Shown here: piece after piece, positions 12,376 through 24,004 of the stretch
How positions within the stretch are numbered: position 1 is the first letter of the stretch
How the letters are laid out: each line of letters opens with the position of its first letter
Assembly (NCBI GenBank): GCA_026214975.1
Contig: CM047805.1
Span: 191,837,620 to 191,901,619, forward strand
DNA length: 64,000 bases
Source of the DNA: Gentiana macrophylla
Lineage: Eukaryota > Streptophyta > Magnoliopsida > Gentianales > Gentianaceae
Direction: 5' to 3'
Notes under the pieces: generated by a model
The model's database searches: none
What the model was told of the DNA's origin: nothing
What the model saw: only the letters and a program-made list of their open reading frames with translations
Made by a program: the position numbers and the translations under genes

Positions 12376-12665
12376 CTCTTGGAGACAACAGGATGGTTAG
12401 TATGTCTGACACCTTACTGGTGGTTGAGTCTAATAATCAGCAGACTGAAGATTCGGATGAGGAGATGGTAATTGCACATAGTGAGCCTGACATCAGTTCT
12501 GAAGATTCAGCTCAGTATCAGGAATGGTTTGACACTTAGGATGCCTTATCTCAAACTGTTGATGTTCTACAGAAGATAGCTGATGCTGGAGGAGTCCTAG
12601 AAGAAAATTTGGCCTAATTTCCTCAAATTCTTGTACAAAGAGTCTTAATCACTGAGGAACAAACA

Positions 12666-14225
12666 GTGTTAGGACAAATGCTGGATTTAGTGATGGGCTT
12701 GGAGGAATCACCCACACATTCTGAGGTGGTTCGGGTTGCTGAGGAACAAATAGCACCTGAACAAAGGTCAGAACAGGAGGTTCAGGCTGCTGAGGATCAG
12801 ACAGCACCTGGACAAAGGTTGGAACCTTTGATGGGATTGGAGCAATCCCCTGCTAATATTGTGGAAGAGACTGATGTAGCACAGTCTACTGAGGCTAAAG
12901 CTTCTGAAGGTAAAGATGGTCAGCAGGCTGTTGTTAATGATGATGAACAACTGCTGGACTATGACTTCAGTGATGAGGAATTCCAAGTGCCTGAGAAAGA
13001 ACAAGATGCTGGTGAACCTCAACAGGCACATGTACCAATTTTTGAAAAAGCACATTTCTTGGAACCTCAACCTGCCGAAGACCCTATCTTGGAAGATATC
13101 TTTGGAGATGTGGTTGAAGAAGGTCCTGATCCTGCTGGATGGGATAGGACAGGAGCCTTGGTTGTCAGCACACAAAGGGCAAGCTATAATGTTGAAGAAC
13201 CTGCTGATGATGCTGCTGGACATATGGGTGGAGGTGTGGCTGGGGCAGTACCAGCACATGTCTTGGATGAGTTGAAGGCAGTCAGAGATGATATCACACA
13301 ATTAAGGACTCAACTCAATAGACAGGAGCAAAGATTTGAAGATTTGTTGAATCTAGTGGAAAATAGAGGAAGAACCACTGAAACTGTTGCTTCAAATATA
13401 ACTTCTACTGAATATGCACTTGCTGACCTAACCCTAGATGTGAGAGGCATAAAACAAAGCAATACCCACAGAGATAAATTTTTGAATGAACAATTTGCCT
13501 CATTACACAAGAACCTTGACAAACTTACTGACACATCCAAGCCTGCTAAAGCTCAACCTGCTGCAACACCTCAACCTGCTGCATTGGATCCTAAGGTCAC
13601 GGAGAGGATCAATCTGCTGGAACAAACTATGGAAGGAAGGATCACTGCAGTTGACACAAGGACAGGGATTATGGAAGGTCAACTTGCTAATTTAGTGATC
13701 ACACATGAGAGTGTTCATGGTCTACTGTCCCGGTTTATTGATGATGTCAATAAGAGGGAAAAGGGCCTTACAGCAGAAGCAAAGGAAGCTGCAAGGATCT
13801 TTGCAAAGAAGAAATGGGAGGCTGATATTAATGAGTTCAGGAAACCTGCACCTGGCAGGATTCAGTTGACTGATGATCTCCTGAAGGAATATAAGCAGCT
13901 ATACTATGGAAAGAAAAGACCTTACAATCGCATGGGATATTTTGAGGGTCTGGATTCCTTTTTGAGAATGAAGCTTTGGGAAACAAGGGTCAAAGCTATG
14001 AGAGCTTCTACTAGAGGTGGAAGAGGAGGCATAGGTGGAAGAGGTAGATTGGGAACTGTTCAATCAGCAAGGAATTCACTGGATGAATTCAAACACTTCT
14101 ACATGGGACAAGGCTTCAGTGTTCATAATATCAGATTAACTCTACCAGAAGCCTGGAAGTGGTGGAAAGACCTGAATCATTGGGTTGACTTTCCCCAATT
14201 GAAAATCAATGGATGCATGATGTAG
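12666..14225 (+). CDS. Extra ORF, C-terminal 519 codons with coiled coil and Arg-Gly patch
   Basis: Longest open frame in the window. The stated start is simply where the frame opens (GTG, no ATG context); it is most likely the 3' part of the longer extra ORF. Residues about 1-190 are acidic and Gln/Glu/Pro-rich. About 200-300 look like a long coiled coil (HVLDELKAVRDDITQLRTQL onward, then IKQSNTHRDKFLNEQFASLH). The last 150 residues are basic with an Arg-Gly patch (RGGRGGIGGRGR). No signal peptide, furin-like site or membrane anchor is visible, which argues against a true envelope protein. It lies between RNase H and the polypurine tract, as the extra ORF of Sirevirus-like elements does. Function unknown. 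Confidence 0.7.
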   Translation: MLGQMLDLVMGLEESPTHSEVVRVAEEQIAPEQRSEQEVQAAEDQTAPGQRLEPLMGLEQSPANIVEETDVAQSTEAKASEGKDGQQAVVNDDEQLLDYDFSDEEFQVPEKEQDAGEPQQAHVPIFEKAHFLEPQPAEDPILEDIFGDVVEEGPDPAGWDRTGALVVSTQRASYNVEEPADDAAGHMGGGVAGAVPAHVLDELKAVRDDITQLRTQLNRQEQRFEDLLNLVENRGRTTETVASNITSTEYALADLTLDVRGIKQSNTHRDKFLNEQFASLHKNLDKLTDTSKPAKAQPAATPQPAALDPKVTERINLLEQTMEGRITAVDTRTGIMEGQLANLVITHESVHGLLSRFIDDVNKREKGLTAEAKEAARIFAKKKWEADINEFRKPAPGRIQLTDDLLKEYKQLYYGKKRPYNRMGYFEGLDSFLRMKLWETRVKAMRASTRGGRGGIGGRGRLGTVQSARNSLDEFKHFYMGQGFSVHNIRLTLPEAWKWWKDLNHWVDFPQLKINGCMM

Positions 14226-14432
14226 TCAGAGAAATCAAGGAGTTTTATGAGAAGAAAGAGCAAGACAAAGACAGAAACTAGATCAGCATACTTACACTGT
14301 TTATTTATTTCTGCTGATCCTAGTGTGTAATAATGTTGGACAAAAATGATTATAATGAGAAATGACTGAATTTGTCTATTTTTAATTTTATCTTTTTGTT
14401 TTGCTGTAAAGAGGGTATTGGCATCATCACTA

Positions 14433-14445
14433 AAAATGGGGAAAT
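14433..14445 (+). other. Polypurine tract of the Sirevirus-like element
   Basis: AAAATGGGGAAAT-like purine run immediately before the TGTTGG start of the 3' LTR. It would prime plus-strand DNA synthesis. Bases 14226-14432 upstream hold no gene. Confidence 0.8.
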
Positions 14446-17400
14446 TGTTGGACTTATTTTAATTTTTAATGATGAGTGCCAGACTAGCTGTTAAGAGCAA
14501 AGGCAAAATGATGTCTAGATCAAATGTATAGGTTTATTAGAGTTTGATCTTTGTATAGGTTTGATCAAACAAGCATTGTATTTAGGCCAGCTGACTTCAT
14601 CAGCAGACCTGTCTAGGTCAGTAAGGTAACAAGGTCAATAGACTAGTTTGGGACCTGCTGAAGACTGAAGGCTAAGGGTTCAAACTCATTTATTGAAGGC
14701 TAAGGGATCAAACTTAGTATTTAAAGTCAAGGATATGGAATCAGAATTTAGGGAAGTCTGTGATGATTTAAAAATTGATTACATATACCTTGTGTACAAG
14801 GTCTAAGTTCCACATGTTAAGTGGTGATTGGAACTTAGTTATGATTAAAATGGTGTACTCTAACTTCACAATAAAAAGTTAGATGAAAAGCAGTCAGCTG
14901 AAGTGTTTCATAAACACAGCAGACTTAAAACAAATTGCCCGACATGAACATCTCATGAGACCAATATACATGTGTCTCTTTGAGTATAAATCTCGATTTA
15001 ATCAAAGGTTACTTTGGAAGATTTCAAGGATAATGATGAATTACAAGCCTTGATATTGTCAACAAATCAATGGCCAAGATTAAATGAACGTTGGAAAGAT
15101 TCAGAGGATTAACCAATGGACACAACTCAAAGGGTGGACAGACTGAAAAATGATAGAAAGTAAACTGACAGTGTTAGTACTATGTACAGAGACAGAAAGC
15201 AAGTCAAGATGGGGACAAATCTAAAACGGATATGTTTGAATTTCAAACATAAGTGTCACGGATTTAATGCAATGAAAATAACAAGTAATAATATTTATAA
15301 ATCCGGTATTCCCCAAGTGTAGGGATCGTAGTACAGCGATTAATACCGGAGTCGATCTCAGGGAATCGGGGTATCTAGTTCATTAATTTTCCTAAGATTG
15401 TCACTACTATTTATTACTATACCTAAACTAAAATAGAAAGAAAACTGGACAGAGGATTGTCAGTCCAAACCAGGAAGGATAAAAGCGATAACAAATAAAA
15501 CTATAAACGAGAAAAAACAATAGAAACGATGATCATGGTGATTAAACAATTGAACAAGCAAATATTCCTCCAATCCCGCAACCCTTAATTTCCTCTCTAA
15601 AATTATCTTGTGATGATTTAATTATAAGGTTGTGGTTCACCTCTCAAAAGTATGAATTCCTACTCTCGTAGATAATTCGCCTATCAATCTCTCATCTCTC
15701 GATATATAAGATTGACGCTATCAAAACAAGGTGTAAGATCTCTCAATCTAGCAACCTAGAAATCTAACCTATCAACTCTCGTTATGTCAAGGTTAAAAAT
15801 CTCATCTTTCCTATGGTGATCTAAGGTTTACACCGACTCTCGTCATACGGTAACCATCAATAACAATTCATCTTTCGATATCGATTGCATAACAAATAAT
15901 CATGGAAAAGATACAACTTTGAATTAAAATCACAACATAAACTCAGATTGGAAATAGAAAAACCTGATGGAAAAGATTCAAATCGTTTGAACATGTTCAG
16001 CCCCAAGCGTTGAGCATAAAACGGTAGCAAAACGAAATAAAAAGCGAATATAAAACAAGGAAAATCGCAACCCCAGCCTCCCCTAAGGGGGCTGGGGCCG
16101 CCTAGGGTTTTCTCCTAATGATTGTGTATCAATAGGTCTCAATAATGTGTGTCTAGGGTTGAAATACGCGTTGGTAGTTATAGAAAAGTAAGGCGGCTGC
16201 TGCTTAAGTCGGCCGTGGACGCCCGTCCGGAATTGTGGACGCCCGTCCAGATGCCTTGGACTTGCTTCAGATGCCCGTCCGCTCAGCGTCCAAACTCTCT
16301 GTATCAAAAATCTTCTCTGGACGCTACCCAACATTACGACGCTTGACCCAGTGGACGGGACTTGGACGCTTGATTCGGCCTAGATCCAAATTCGAAATCT
16401 TCAACTCTATCTCTTTTCTTCTAGCCAATTCCATCCTTATCTCTTCTATCATCAATATAATCCGACTCTTATCTTCATTTAATCATCTTTTGAACCGCAA
16501 TTCTGCATCTACACGTCATCAAAAACATCGCAGAGTGTAATAATATTCAAATAAACATAAAACCATCAATAAAACTCATAAATTTACTAATTTTGCGAAT
16601 AACTCGTTAAAAACATCACTTGCTCAATATTTCAATATAAAGCTCGATTTCTATGAAAAACATCCAGATATGGGGGAAATTGACATAAAATATATCCTTA
16701 TAAAGCGTATAAAATCACCCTTAACAATAAGTCACAGGATTCTCACCTATAAATAGAGGACTCCTAATTCAGATACAGATGATGAAAAATAACAATCTAT
16801 CCTAAGCTATCAAGATTCTTATCAAGAAATCACCCTGCTGACTTACACAGAACTTAAAGCTACTGATCTAGAAAACTCTTCAAGTGTAACCTGCTATCAA
16901 GTTACATCAAGTTCACACACTTGAAGATATCAAACTGCTGATCATTTCATCCTGATTAAGCTGCTAACTGTTGAATCATTTACTTGATTCAAACTTTCTT
17001 TTACAAGAAACCTGCTGAAGACAGAGAAGCACTTAGGTGTCAAGAACTGTTGTTTGTGGTGGAGCTGGTGAAGAGGCAATCATACCCTTCAAGGACCAGT
17101 GGAATACTTTGGAGTAGAAATCCTACCTATTTCAAGTGTTCAGTTTGTGAAGCCATAATTATTGGTGAAGGACAGACAACTTAGGGATTTTTGTAACTGC
17201 AACCTCAAAGATCTCTAGTGAATTTCCTCCAACATCATAGGAGAAGAGTGGACTGACAGGATTACACCACCTGGAACCACTATAAAATTTGCCTACTTAC
17301 TTTCTGCATTTAGTACACTGATAACATCAACCTACTGAAACTAGCAAATGAATCACACACTTACACTACTGAGTATCTAATACTTAGTATCACATTTAAA

Positions 17401-17587
17401 CAACAAGTAATAAGGCTTAATTTGAATATATTCCGCCGCAACAAATTCAGTGATATCTACTCTCAGCCGACTACTGAGCAGTCAGCAGGCTACCGACCTT
17501 GCTGAGTTTGTTAACTCCAAAAGTTTTTAACTGTTAAGTTTATTCACGCCCCCTAAACTTAACCAAATCCTTTTCAAGGGACCAACA
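14446..17587 (+). repeat. 3' LTR of the Sirevirus-like element, interrupted
   Basis: Same ends as the 5' LTR (TGTTGGAC ... ACCAACA). It is 3142 bp instead of 1696 because a 1473-bp solo LTR sits at 15254-16726. Right flank AAATT (17588-17592) is the target duplication of the whole element. Confidence 0.92.
15254..16726 (-). mobile_element. Solo LTR (Gypsy/Athila-like) inside the 3' LTR
   Basis: It begins TGTCACGGATTT and ends CACCCTTAACA, with an exact 5-bp duplication ATAAG (15249-15253 and 16727-16731). The uninterrupted sequence survives in the 5' LTR near 1220, which proves the insertion. Its plus-strand start resembles the terminal part of the minus-strand Athila-type LTR at 51662-53656, so it is probably inverted. 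It holds a GC-rich hairpin at 16071-16097 and clustered GGACGCCCGTCC motifs at 16216-16252. The apparent ORFs across 16083-16540 have no recognisable domain. Confidence 0.88.
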
Positions 17588-17592
17588 AAATT

Positions 17593-18499
17593 TTCTTTAG
17601 CTCCTTTGTGATTTATTTTCTGGTTTCCTCCCCTCCACGCCATCTCTAGCTTGAGTAGATCAAGCTAGATCTCCATAACCAAAGGTATGAAGCTTTAAAC
17701 GTTCCTTTATGTCTTTATTATGGTAGATCTACTTGTTTTTACGTGTTGTAGTTGATCTGCATGTTTAACGACCCCATAATTTACTTGAATTAATCAGAAC
17801 AAAGCAATGTAGATTCCAGAAAAGGAAACGATGCCACCAGTTAATCGTCGGTCCATACCGATTAACTGCGGTAAATTTTTAGGAACTCTAATCTGGAGAT
17901 TCAGCGTCAGCTACGTTTATTGATAGGATTAATTAAAATGATTACTTAGGTCTAGCCAATCTAATATTCGTATATCGTAAATTAACACGAATGACTTGGA
18001 AGGTGAAGTGTTAGTTAGGACATAGTCTTGATGGATCCCTAGGAACGTGCTAGTCAGTGTCGATGGCTGTTTAGGGAGGTTCTCGGGTCTCGTGCCTGCA
18101 TCTCTAGAACTTATCGCGTATGGACTAATACCACCAACGAAGGAGGTTAGTTGCATATAGATTGTCTGTTGTCCTTACAATGGAAGTAGATAGGGTTATG
18201 AGATAGCACCTATAGCTAATCTGAATTAAAACGCTTGATTAATTTAGGGAAATTATGTGGGGAAGTAAACATAAGGATTAACTACGCCAAGTTGGTAGAT
18301 AGGTGGGGTTGGGAGAGGAATATCATGTTCGTTTCTATGTTATTGTTGGTCAATGGCCATATTTGTCTTCTTAGTTAGGTTAGATTCGTTCATGCATGAG
18401 TTGCGTTGTCTCTGTGGGATCGACCTTGATTCGCCGTTGCTATGCTATAATTTGACCTAGTACTCTTGCTAGTATATTCGACGTAATGCGCGACGATCA
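17593..18499 (+). repeat. Outer Gypsy 5' LTR, right fragment
   Basis: It continues the LTR broken at 422 and matches 33252-34147. It ends GCGACGATCA immediately before the primer site. Confidence 0.92.
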
Positions 18500-18505
18500 A
18501 GTTTT

Positions 18506-18523
18506 TGGCGCCGTTGCCGGGGA
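18506..18523 (+). other. Primer-binding site, tRNA-Asp type
   Basis: TGGCGCCGTTGCCGGGGA lies six bases after the LTR end. It is the complement of the 3' end of plant tRNA-Asp, a primer known from Athila and related Gypsy elements. Confidence 0.88.
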
Positions 18524-18863
18524 CAATGGCCAATTTCGAGAATAGACTTATTTAACTCTAATTAAGAATTTGTTGTTTTATTTTTAATTTTTAATTTTTT
18601 TTATTATTTCGTTGGGTTTGAGTCATCCTGTAACATATCTGCACTGTTTTACTGCCAAAATAAGATATTCTGAACACGATTTACCGTGGGTTACCCCCGA
18701 TTAATCGCGGCCCAGAAAATCGAATTCTGACAGCCTTGGTGATTCTGTGTACATCTTTGTTAATTTTAGTTGATAGGTCCGCAGCATATGGGTGTGAGCC
18801 CAACTGAGGTGGAAGTTGCTAACCATTTGTTTGTTTTTATTTAATCTATTTTGTCGGAATTAT

Positions 18864-19184
18864 ATGACCCTTCGGAGAACTTTTCAAAAAGGTTTAGGAA
18901 GGCAAGACGAGTCAAGCACCATGCATCGTGATGTGTTGAATATCAAACCAATTTCTATGTATCCAGGCTCAAAGGTTAGCGAGCAGTATGAGGGAAATAA
19001 GAAGCAAGTGGAAGATAAGAAGGAAGCACTCAAACAAGAAGCGGAAGAGAGCCCGAGGGAGTACGTAACTTCTCACCCAGGTGAGTTCCCAATTGAGTTA
19101 ATTGATATATCTTCTGATTATGATTCCGATGATCCTGATACTATGTTTTCCGAGCCTGAGGATTACCCAGACTCGGAACCGTAG
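18864..19184 (+). CDS. Short acidic ORF of the outer element (gag position)
   Basis: ATG at 18864 gives about 106 codons (MTLRRTFQKGLGRQDESS...). The N-terminus is basic, the middle Lys/Glu-rich, and the end strongly acidic (DISSDYDSDDPDTMFSEPED). It occupies the place of gag, 340 bases after the primer site, but is far shorter than a normal Athila gag and has no zinc knuckle that I can see. It may be what is left after a large internal deletion joined the gag start to the protease. It could equally be a chance frame in leader DNA. Confidence 0.4.
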   Translation: MTLRRTFQKGLGRQDESSTMHRDVLNIKPISMYPGSKVSEQYEGNKKQVEDKKEALKQEAEESPREYVTSHPGEFPIELIDISSDYDSDDPDTMFSEPEDYPDSEP

Positions 19185-19225
19185 TAAAGCTAAGAGACCC
19201 AAGGACGTTTCGACTCCCGATATCG

Positions 19226-19973
19226 ATTAACGGTGTATCTGTAGAACTAGGACTCTGCGACTCTGGTTCGAGTTGCAACATTCTTCCTTTCTCACTTTGT
19301 CAAAAAGTATATTTAGGTGACCATAGACCAAACACGGTCCATGACATTTGTCGATCGTACCCGAGATATGCCAGCCGGTTTGCTCAAGAATTGTGAAATC
19401 AAGGCAGGAGGATTCATGTTCCCTATAGATTTCGTAGTCCTAGATGTACCAGAAGATCCTAGTGCCCCAGTTTTATTAGGACGGCTTTTCTTAGCAACTA
19501 GCCGAGATATCATGGATTACAATAACGGGGAAATCACTCTAAGGGCTAACAATGATGCCATAACCGTTAAAATCCTAGAACCCCTAGACAATAGGCCTGA
19601 ACACTGCATGATGACCTATAGTTCTGGAGATGTGAAATTTGCAGAGATAGAGGATGAGAGGTCTAAGCATCGAGAGATTCTTGTAGAAACCTGTGAGAAC
19701 GATTTTATGAGAGTACTACTTAGAGAACAAAAGAAGAAGGGCCAAAAGACGCTCGCGGAAGCCAGTGCCTCTGTGTTGCGTGGTGATGAGATAGAGCCGA
19801 AACAGGAAAATGTGGAATCCTTAGATATGAAGGGTAAGTCTCGAAGCAGTGGTAGACCTAGTGCTCGAGCCAAAAAGGCTAGGCGTGCTAGGAGAAGAGC
19901 TCAGAAAGCTTCTGCAAGGAACCAAGAGTCAGCACCCCTAGGAGATAAGAAAGAATGTCTCTTTCTTGCCTAA
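19226..19973 (+). pseudogene. Retropepsin remnant of the outer Gypsy element
   Basis: Frame one reads INGVSVELGLCDSGSSCNIL, the Gypsy/Athila protease active site with Asp-Ser-Gly at 19259-19267. A frameshift follows near 19310. Then 19317-19973 reads GGFMFPIDFVVLD, VPEDPSAPVLLGRLFLAT and DYNNGEITLRANNDAITVKI, the flap and C-terminal protease pieces. After that comes a basic tail (RAKKARRARRRAQKASARN) and a stop. In a complete element RT would follow directly; here there is none. Fold family is clear, activity unlikely because of the frameshift. Confidence 0.8.
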
Positions 19974-21047
19974 AAAGCAAAGAAGGAGTACATAGTGAAC
20001 AAGAAGGGGAGCAAATGACTGCTAAGACCTCGAGAGTGCAAGTTTGGCAAGCTAAAGCCCCGAACCCTAATTGAATAAGGATCCGAAGACAGTCAAGCTG
20101 GCGACTATATACTCAGAACTACCTCTTGGACCCTTATTTAGGAAAAGAGTCAATAAAAGTAACCGGATGAAATGACGAGCTTTTTTTATCCTACCACACC
20201 CCTAGGCCTGAAACCGATGGATGTTAGGAATGTGTTTTTTACTCGTTGTGGATTTTAGTGAAGTAGGTTAGGATTGAGTCGGAAATAACAAAATGTAGAG
20301 TAAGAATTAGTGATTAAAAAGTCAGGACTAAGCAGGAAGTTAATGAAAGGTGTGCAGAACACGAAACAAAAAGATCTGGAATAAAAGTTGCCCCGGTTAA
20401 TCAGAGGTATCCCCCGATTAATCGCAATAAGATTTGCCAATCTGAACGTTTCAAAATTTGAATCAGGGACTTCGATAGCACGTGGGGGACACAGGTTGCA
20501 TCGGGAAGGTCAGAATCAGAGCAGCCAGCCCTCTTTTCCATCATCTACTCATTTCCCACAATCCACCGTTACTCCACCCCCTCAATCTCATCAATCACAC
20601 CTCAATCCCCTCACCACCATTACTCCTCCAACCCACTATCCCACTAAATCCTTCTATCTTCTCCTAATTTCTCTTATTTAAACACCCATTACTGCTCATT
20701 CTTCTTCATCTCCAACTACAACCTTCATCTTCAATATCAATTTCCTCCCTTTCTTCTTCTTCTTCATAAATTTCGGACACCACTCCCTCCACCCTCACCA
20801 CCACCACTATTAGCCATTTTCACCACACCCCCAATCATAAACTCCCTCCAAAACGTTCATTTTCCATTCTTTGTGCTGAGCTGCATTGCTGTACCGTTGC
20901 CACTACGGCCATTCATCTTCTTTCTCCATCTATAGCCCCGTTTCAGAGAAAAATATGAAAAATTAGGCACGATTAATCGGTAGTAGGGTCCGATTAATTG
21001 CGGGTTATTTTTGTTCCAGAAATCCGCAGTCTCTGTATCCAGCCACT
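19974..21047 (+). other. Non-coding DNA where pol should be
   Basis: No RT, RNase H or integrase wording in any frame. It contains two dyads built on GATTAATCG (20393-20427 and 20970-21003) and a C/T-rich stretch at 20540-20840. It is probably deleted or replaced pol plus leader for the ORF at 21048. Confidence 0.6.
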
Positions 21048-21770
21048 ATGGGTCCAAAACGCAGCAGAACTGTTCGCCGTCCAAGCGGTCATCAGGTTGT
21101 CTATGCCGATGCCAACCCCTTAATAGACGGGGTTGAGCAATTCGATTAACTACAGATCTACGAGTCATTTAGAGGTCATTGGAATGGTCGACATGTTGCC
21201 CGTGAACGAGGCATCGACTTGGAGGATTGTTGCACTATCTTACCGAGATCCATCAAGTATCATGATATACTCGATATGGCAGAAGTACCAAGCCGATTCA
21301 ATGCCACGGTGGTGTGAGAGTTCTATGCGTATCTGGCGCACAACCCAGGAGCCACATTTGCTATGGTCCGAGGGATGAAAGTAGATTTCACCATTGAGAG
21401 GATCAACGATTATTATGGGGTGCGCAACCCACCAGTCGGGTTGGAGGAATGTACATCATCCTCCAATGTTAATGATCCGGAGAGGATGCAGATGATAGCT
21501 GAGTATTTTGGGGTGGTATGGAAACGCAATCCGATGGGAGCCCCGTCAATTTTCCTGGAGAATGACCTATCTTGGGAAGGAAGATGCTGAATAGATTCAT
21601 CTATTCCCACCTTCTGCCGACCAAGCACACGGCATCTGTTACACCGAAGTGGGAAGAGTTGATGTTCTACCTAGAGCAGGAATCTCCGAACAACATCCGT
21701 TGCTCTTGCATAGCCGAATTCAAGACATTGCCGTTGAATCCAAGCGAGAGCAGCTGCCTTATGGCCCTAT
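21048..21770 (+). pseudogene. Plant-transposon-like ORF, 5' part
   Basis: ATG at 21048 starts MGPKRSRTVRRPSGHQVVY, stopped by a TAA at 21147. The reading continues in other frames with EFYAYLAHNPGATFAMVRG and VDFTIERINDYYGVRNPP (to 21590), then LNRFIYSHLLPTKHTASVTP and SPNNIRCSCIAEF (21572-21770). This order fits the putative plant transposon protein domain found as an accessory ORF in Athila/Tat-type Gypsy elements. The insertion of the 9.2-kb LTR element at 21771 splits it; the rest is at 31012-31407. Two frameshifts and two stops show it was already decaying. Function unknown. Confidence 0.65.
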
Positions 21771-23589
21771 TGTTAGGTGTGATGCCCGAAAGACAATTTT
21801 TGTAATTGTTTTATTTAATAAATGAAATGATATTATTATTCATATTTATTATTCTCATAATCACCGATGTGACAATAGTATTTACACTACAGAAAACCCT
21901 AAGTATATCGTTTATGTAATCACTTAACTCAGTGTATAGGATATACACGGGAGGATTGAGTTAGTGAAGATGTACTTAAAATACAATTAGCCCGTAGTGA
22001 AGTTAATCGAGAGTATCGGGTCTCTCCTTTAACGTGCTATTAATGCGCCCATAACACAATAGGTGTGATTGTCTTATCCGGACTTTCGGTTAAGAGAACC
22101 TAGTGGGGCATTTATATATGATAGATATATCATGTAGGGCTGGACCGATTTGATTAGAGTTCACGATATAATTCCGTAATCGAGAAGTCTTATCGAATCA
22201 ATGGATGATCATATTTATGGATATATCTTAATCCTGAGGTGATCACAGTCAACTGCTTGAATCAGTATGATGTTTGACTTGACGGTTAAGGATTACACTG
22301 AGTCTGTGGTCTGAATTGCCCCATCTTGGCATTGTACTGGATTGAGTGTGTAGTCTGTGTTATCACAGATATGGAATCCATTCCTTCCATTTATGGAAGT
22401 AGATAGACTTCCCTTTTTTGTTAACCCTAGAAACTGATCGATCCATGGAGTTCATATTACACTGATTAGCTACCAGTGAGTTGTATGAATTAATTGATCA
22501 CAAGGGGTTAATGGTAAATAAGGATAAGAGGTTCTAAAAAGGGTTAACGGTAACTTCCCGATTTAGAATGAAGCAATCATGGAGGATTAATCCATATGTA
22601 ATGATTATATCAATGGACGCTTATTATTATTCTCGTGAGAGATAAATATAATCTCATAATCGGAGGAGTGCGATCACGGGATTATGGTGGCATATTCTGT
22701 GATTGATTTATCGAATATAATTATTCTATAATTATTTATTTGATTTATCGGAGTCGTGATTATTAGTCCATGGTCCCCGACGTGCCTCACAATATAGCAT
22801 AGCTATTCTCGGACGTCGTATCCTAATAATATTAATTTAGTTCTTGTTGGACTTTATTAAAATGATATGTGAATTAATTATTTAGTGGACTATTAAATTA
22901 GTTGGGCTAAATAATTAAATATATGAAAAAGACATTTTTCATAATCTTGACCCAATTTATGTGTGTTGGTCGAAATTAATTAGTGACTAGGTCACAAACG
23001 CCCCATGTATTATTTTATGGAACAAGAAATTGTTTTCTTGTGTATTAATAAGACATGTGCATAAAATATTTATTGGATAAATATTTATGGAAAGAAATAA
23101 AGATAAATATTATTCTAGATTTGTTCTAGAATATTATGGGATTATCTTTTATTTAATAGGATTATTATAATTGATTTTGTATTAATTATTAAATCCTTGG
23201 AGGCTAAGTTTTACTCTCTTATATAAAGAGAGTTCTCCTAAGCCTTAATACACATGTAATTTTCAAGTTCCACCTCTTAGAGAGGAGGAAGAAATTTCGA
23301 CCAAGAGGGTTGGGGAAAAATCTTGGAGATTTTTCTGGGTAGCATATCGGAAGGATTCGAGACGAGGATTTTCTTACACCGGGAGTTGCTTGGATCACAC
23401 GTACGGAAGATCGTGGTGCTCTTCACACCTTCGTTCGTTCTTTCTATTGCGGTTCTCCAACTTGGATTTTGAGATCCAAGAGGTATGTTCTACAACCCCT
23501 TTGTAGATGTAGATCTAATTATTTTATTACGTGTATTTTATAGATCTAGATCCTTAAAATCGCTTCCGTTGCGGATGGTATTACTAACA
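21771..23589 (+). repeat. 5' LTR of the LARD-like element
   Basis: It starts TGTTAGGTGTGATGCCCG and ends GGTATTACTAACA. It is repeated at 29178-31008. A TATA-like TTATATAAAG lies near 23219. Confidence 0.93.
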
Positions 23590-23590
23590 G

Positions 23591-23600
23591 TGGTATCAGT
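23591..23600 (+). other. Primer-binding site of the LARD-like element
   Basis: TGGTATCAGT lies one base after the LTR. The first nine bases match the tRNA-Met primer site; the following bases do not. Confidence 0.75.
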
Positions 23601-24004
23601 CGCCATGGTGATCTATATTTATACGTATAAAATATTAGATCTATGAGTGGTAAAACATGTAGATTTTTGTCCCAATTTTTTTTAAAAAAGGGGCCGATGC
23701 ACATGCTTAATTTTTTTTATGTTATGAATGTCTTGGTTGAAGAGATGGATTGGGGTTGGTACTGTTTACTCGTTAGATCTATTGTACCTCATTTGTTTAG
23801 TAACAATTGAGCATAGGAATTGTATTTTATTTATGCCAATTTTCGAAATTTATATGTAAAAGTAGCATCTTTTATTGTAATTTTGAATATCCGGGCTGGA
23901 AAAGATGAAGATCTTGAAGAAAAGTTGCAGATTAAGGCGAAACCCAAGGTATGAACGAGAAGAAACGGATAAAAAAACCTGATTTTAAATTAAAAATCTA
24001 CGCT

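Larger units (their letters stand above)
423..17587 (+). mobile_element. Sirevirus-like (SIRE/Maximus type) Copia element, defective, with two solo LTRs inside
   Basis: Complete in outline: 5' LTR, tRNA-Met-type primer site, gag, protease, integrase, RT, RNase H, a long extra ORF region, polypurine tract and 3' LTR. Both LTRs start TGTTGGAC and end ACCAACA. Target duplication is AAAGT/AAATT, inside the LTR of the outer Gypsy element. Known: the order PR-IN-RT-RH defines Copia, and a large extra (env-like) ORF between RNase H and the 3' LTR is typical of Sireviruses. Removing the two solo LTRs (9262-11234 and 15254-16726) leaves about 13.7 kb. Every major gene carries stops or frameshifts, so the copy is dead by itself. 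Confidence 0.9.

Noticed and set aside
12768..13301. 177-codon minus-strand frame
   Set aside because: Antisense shadow of the 519-codon extra ORF; no domain.
16083..16540. Open frames on both strands of 65-101 codons
   Set aside because: They lie in a solo LTR, have no domain, and follow the GC-rich repeats there.
17869..17933. Cluster of short palindromic words as an origin or attachment site
   Set aside because: The words belong to the repeated GATTAATCG dyads of the LTR; nothing else supports an origin.
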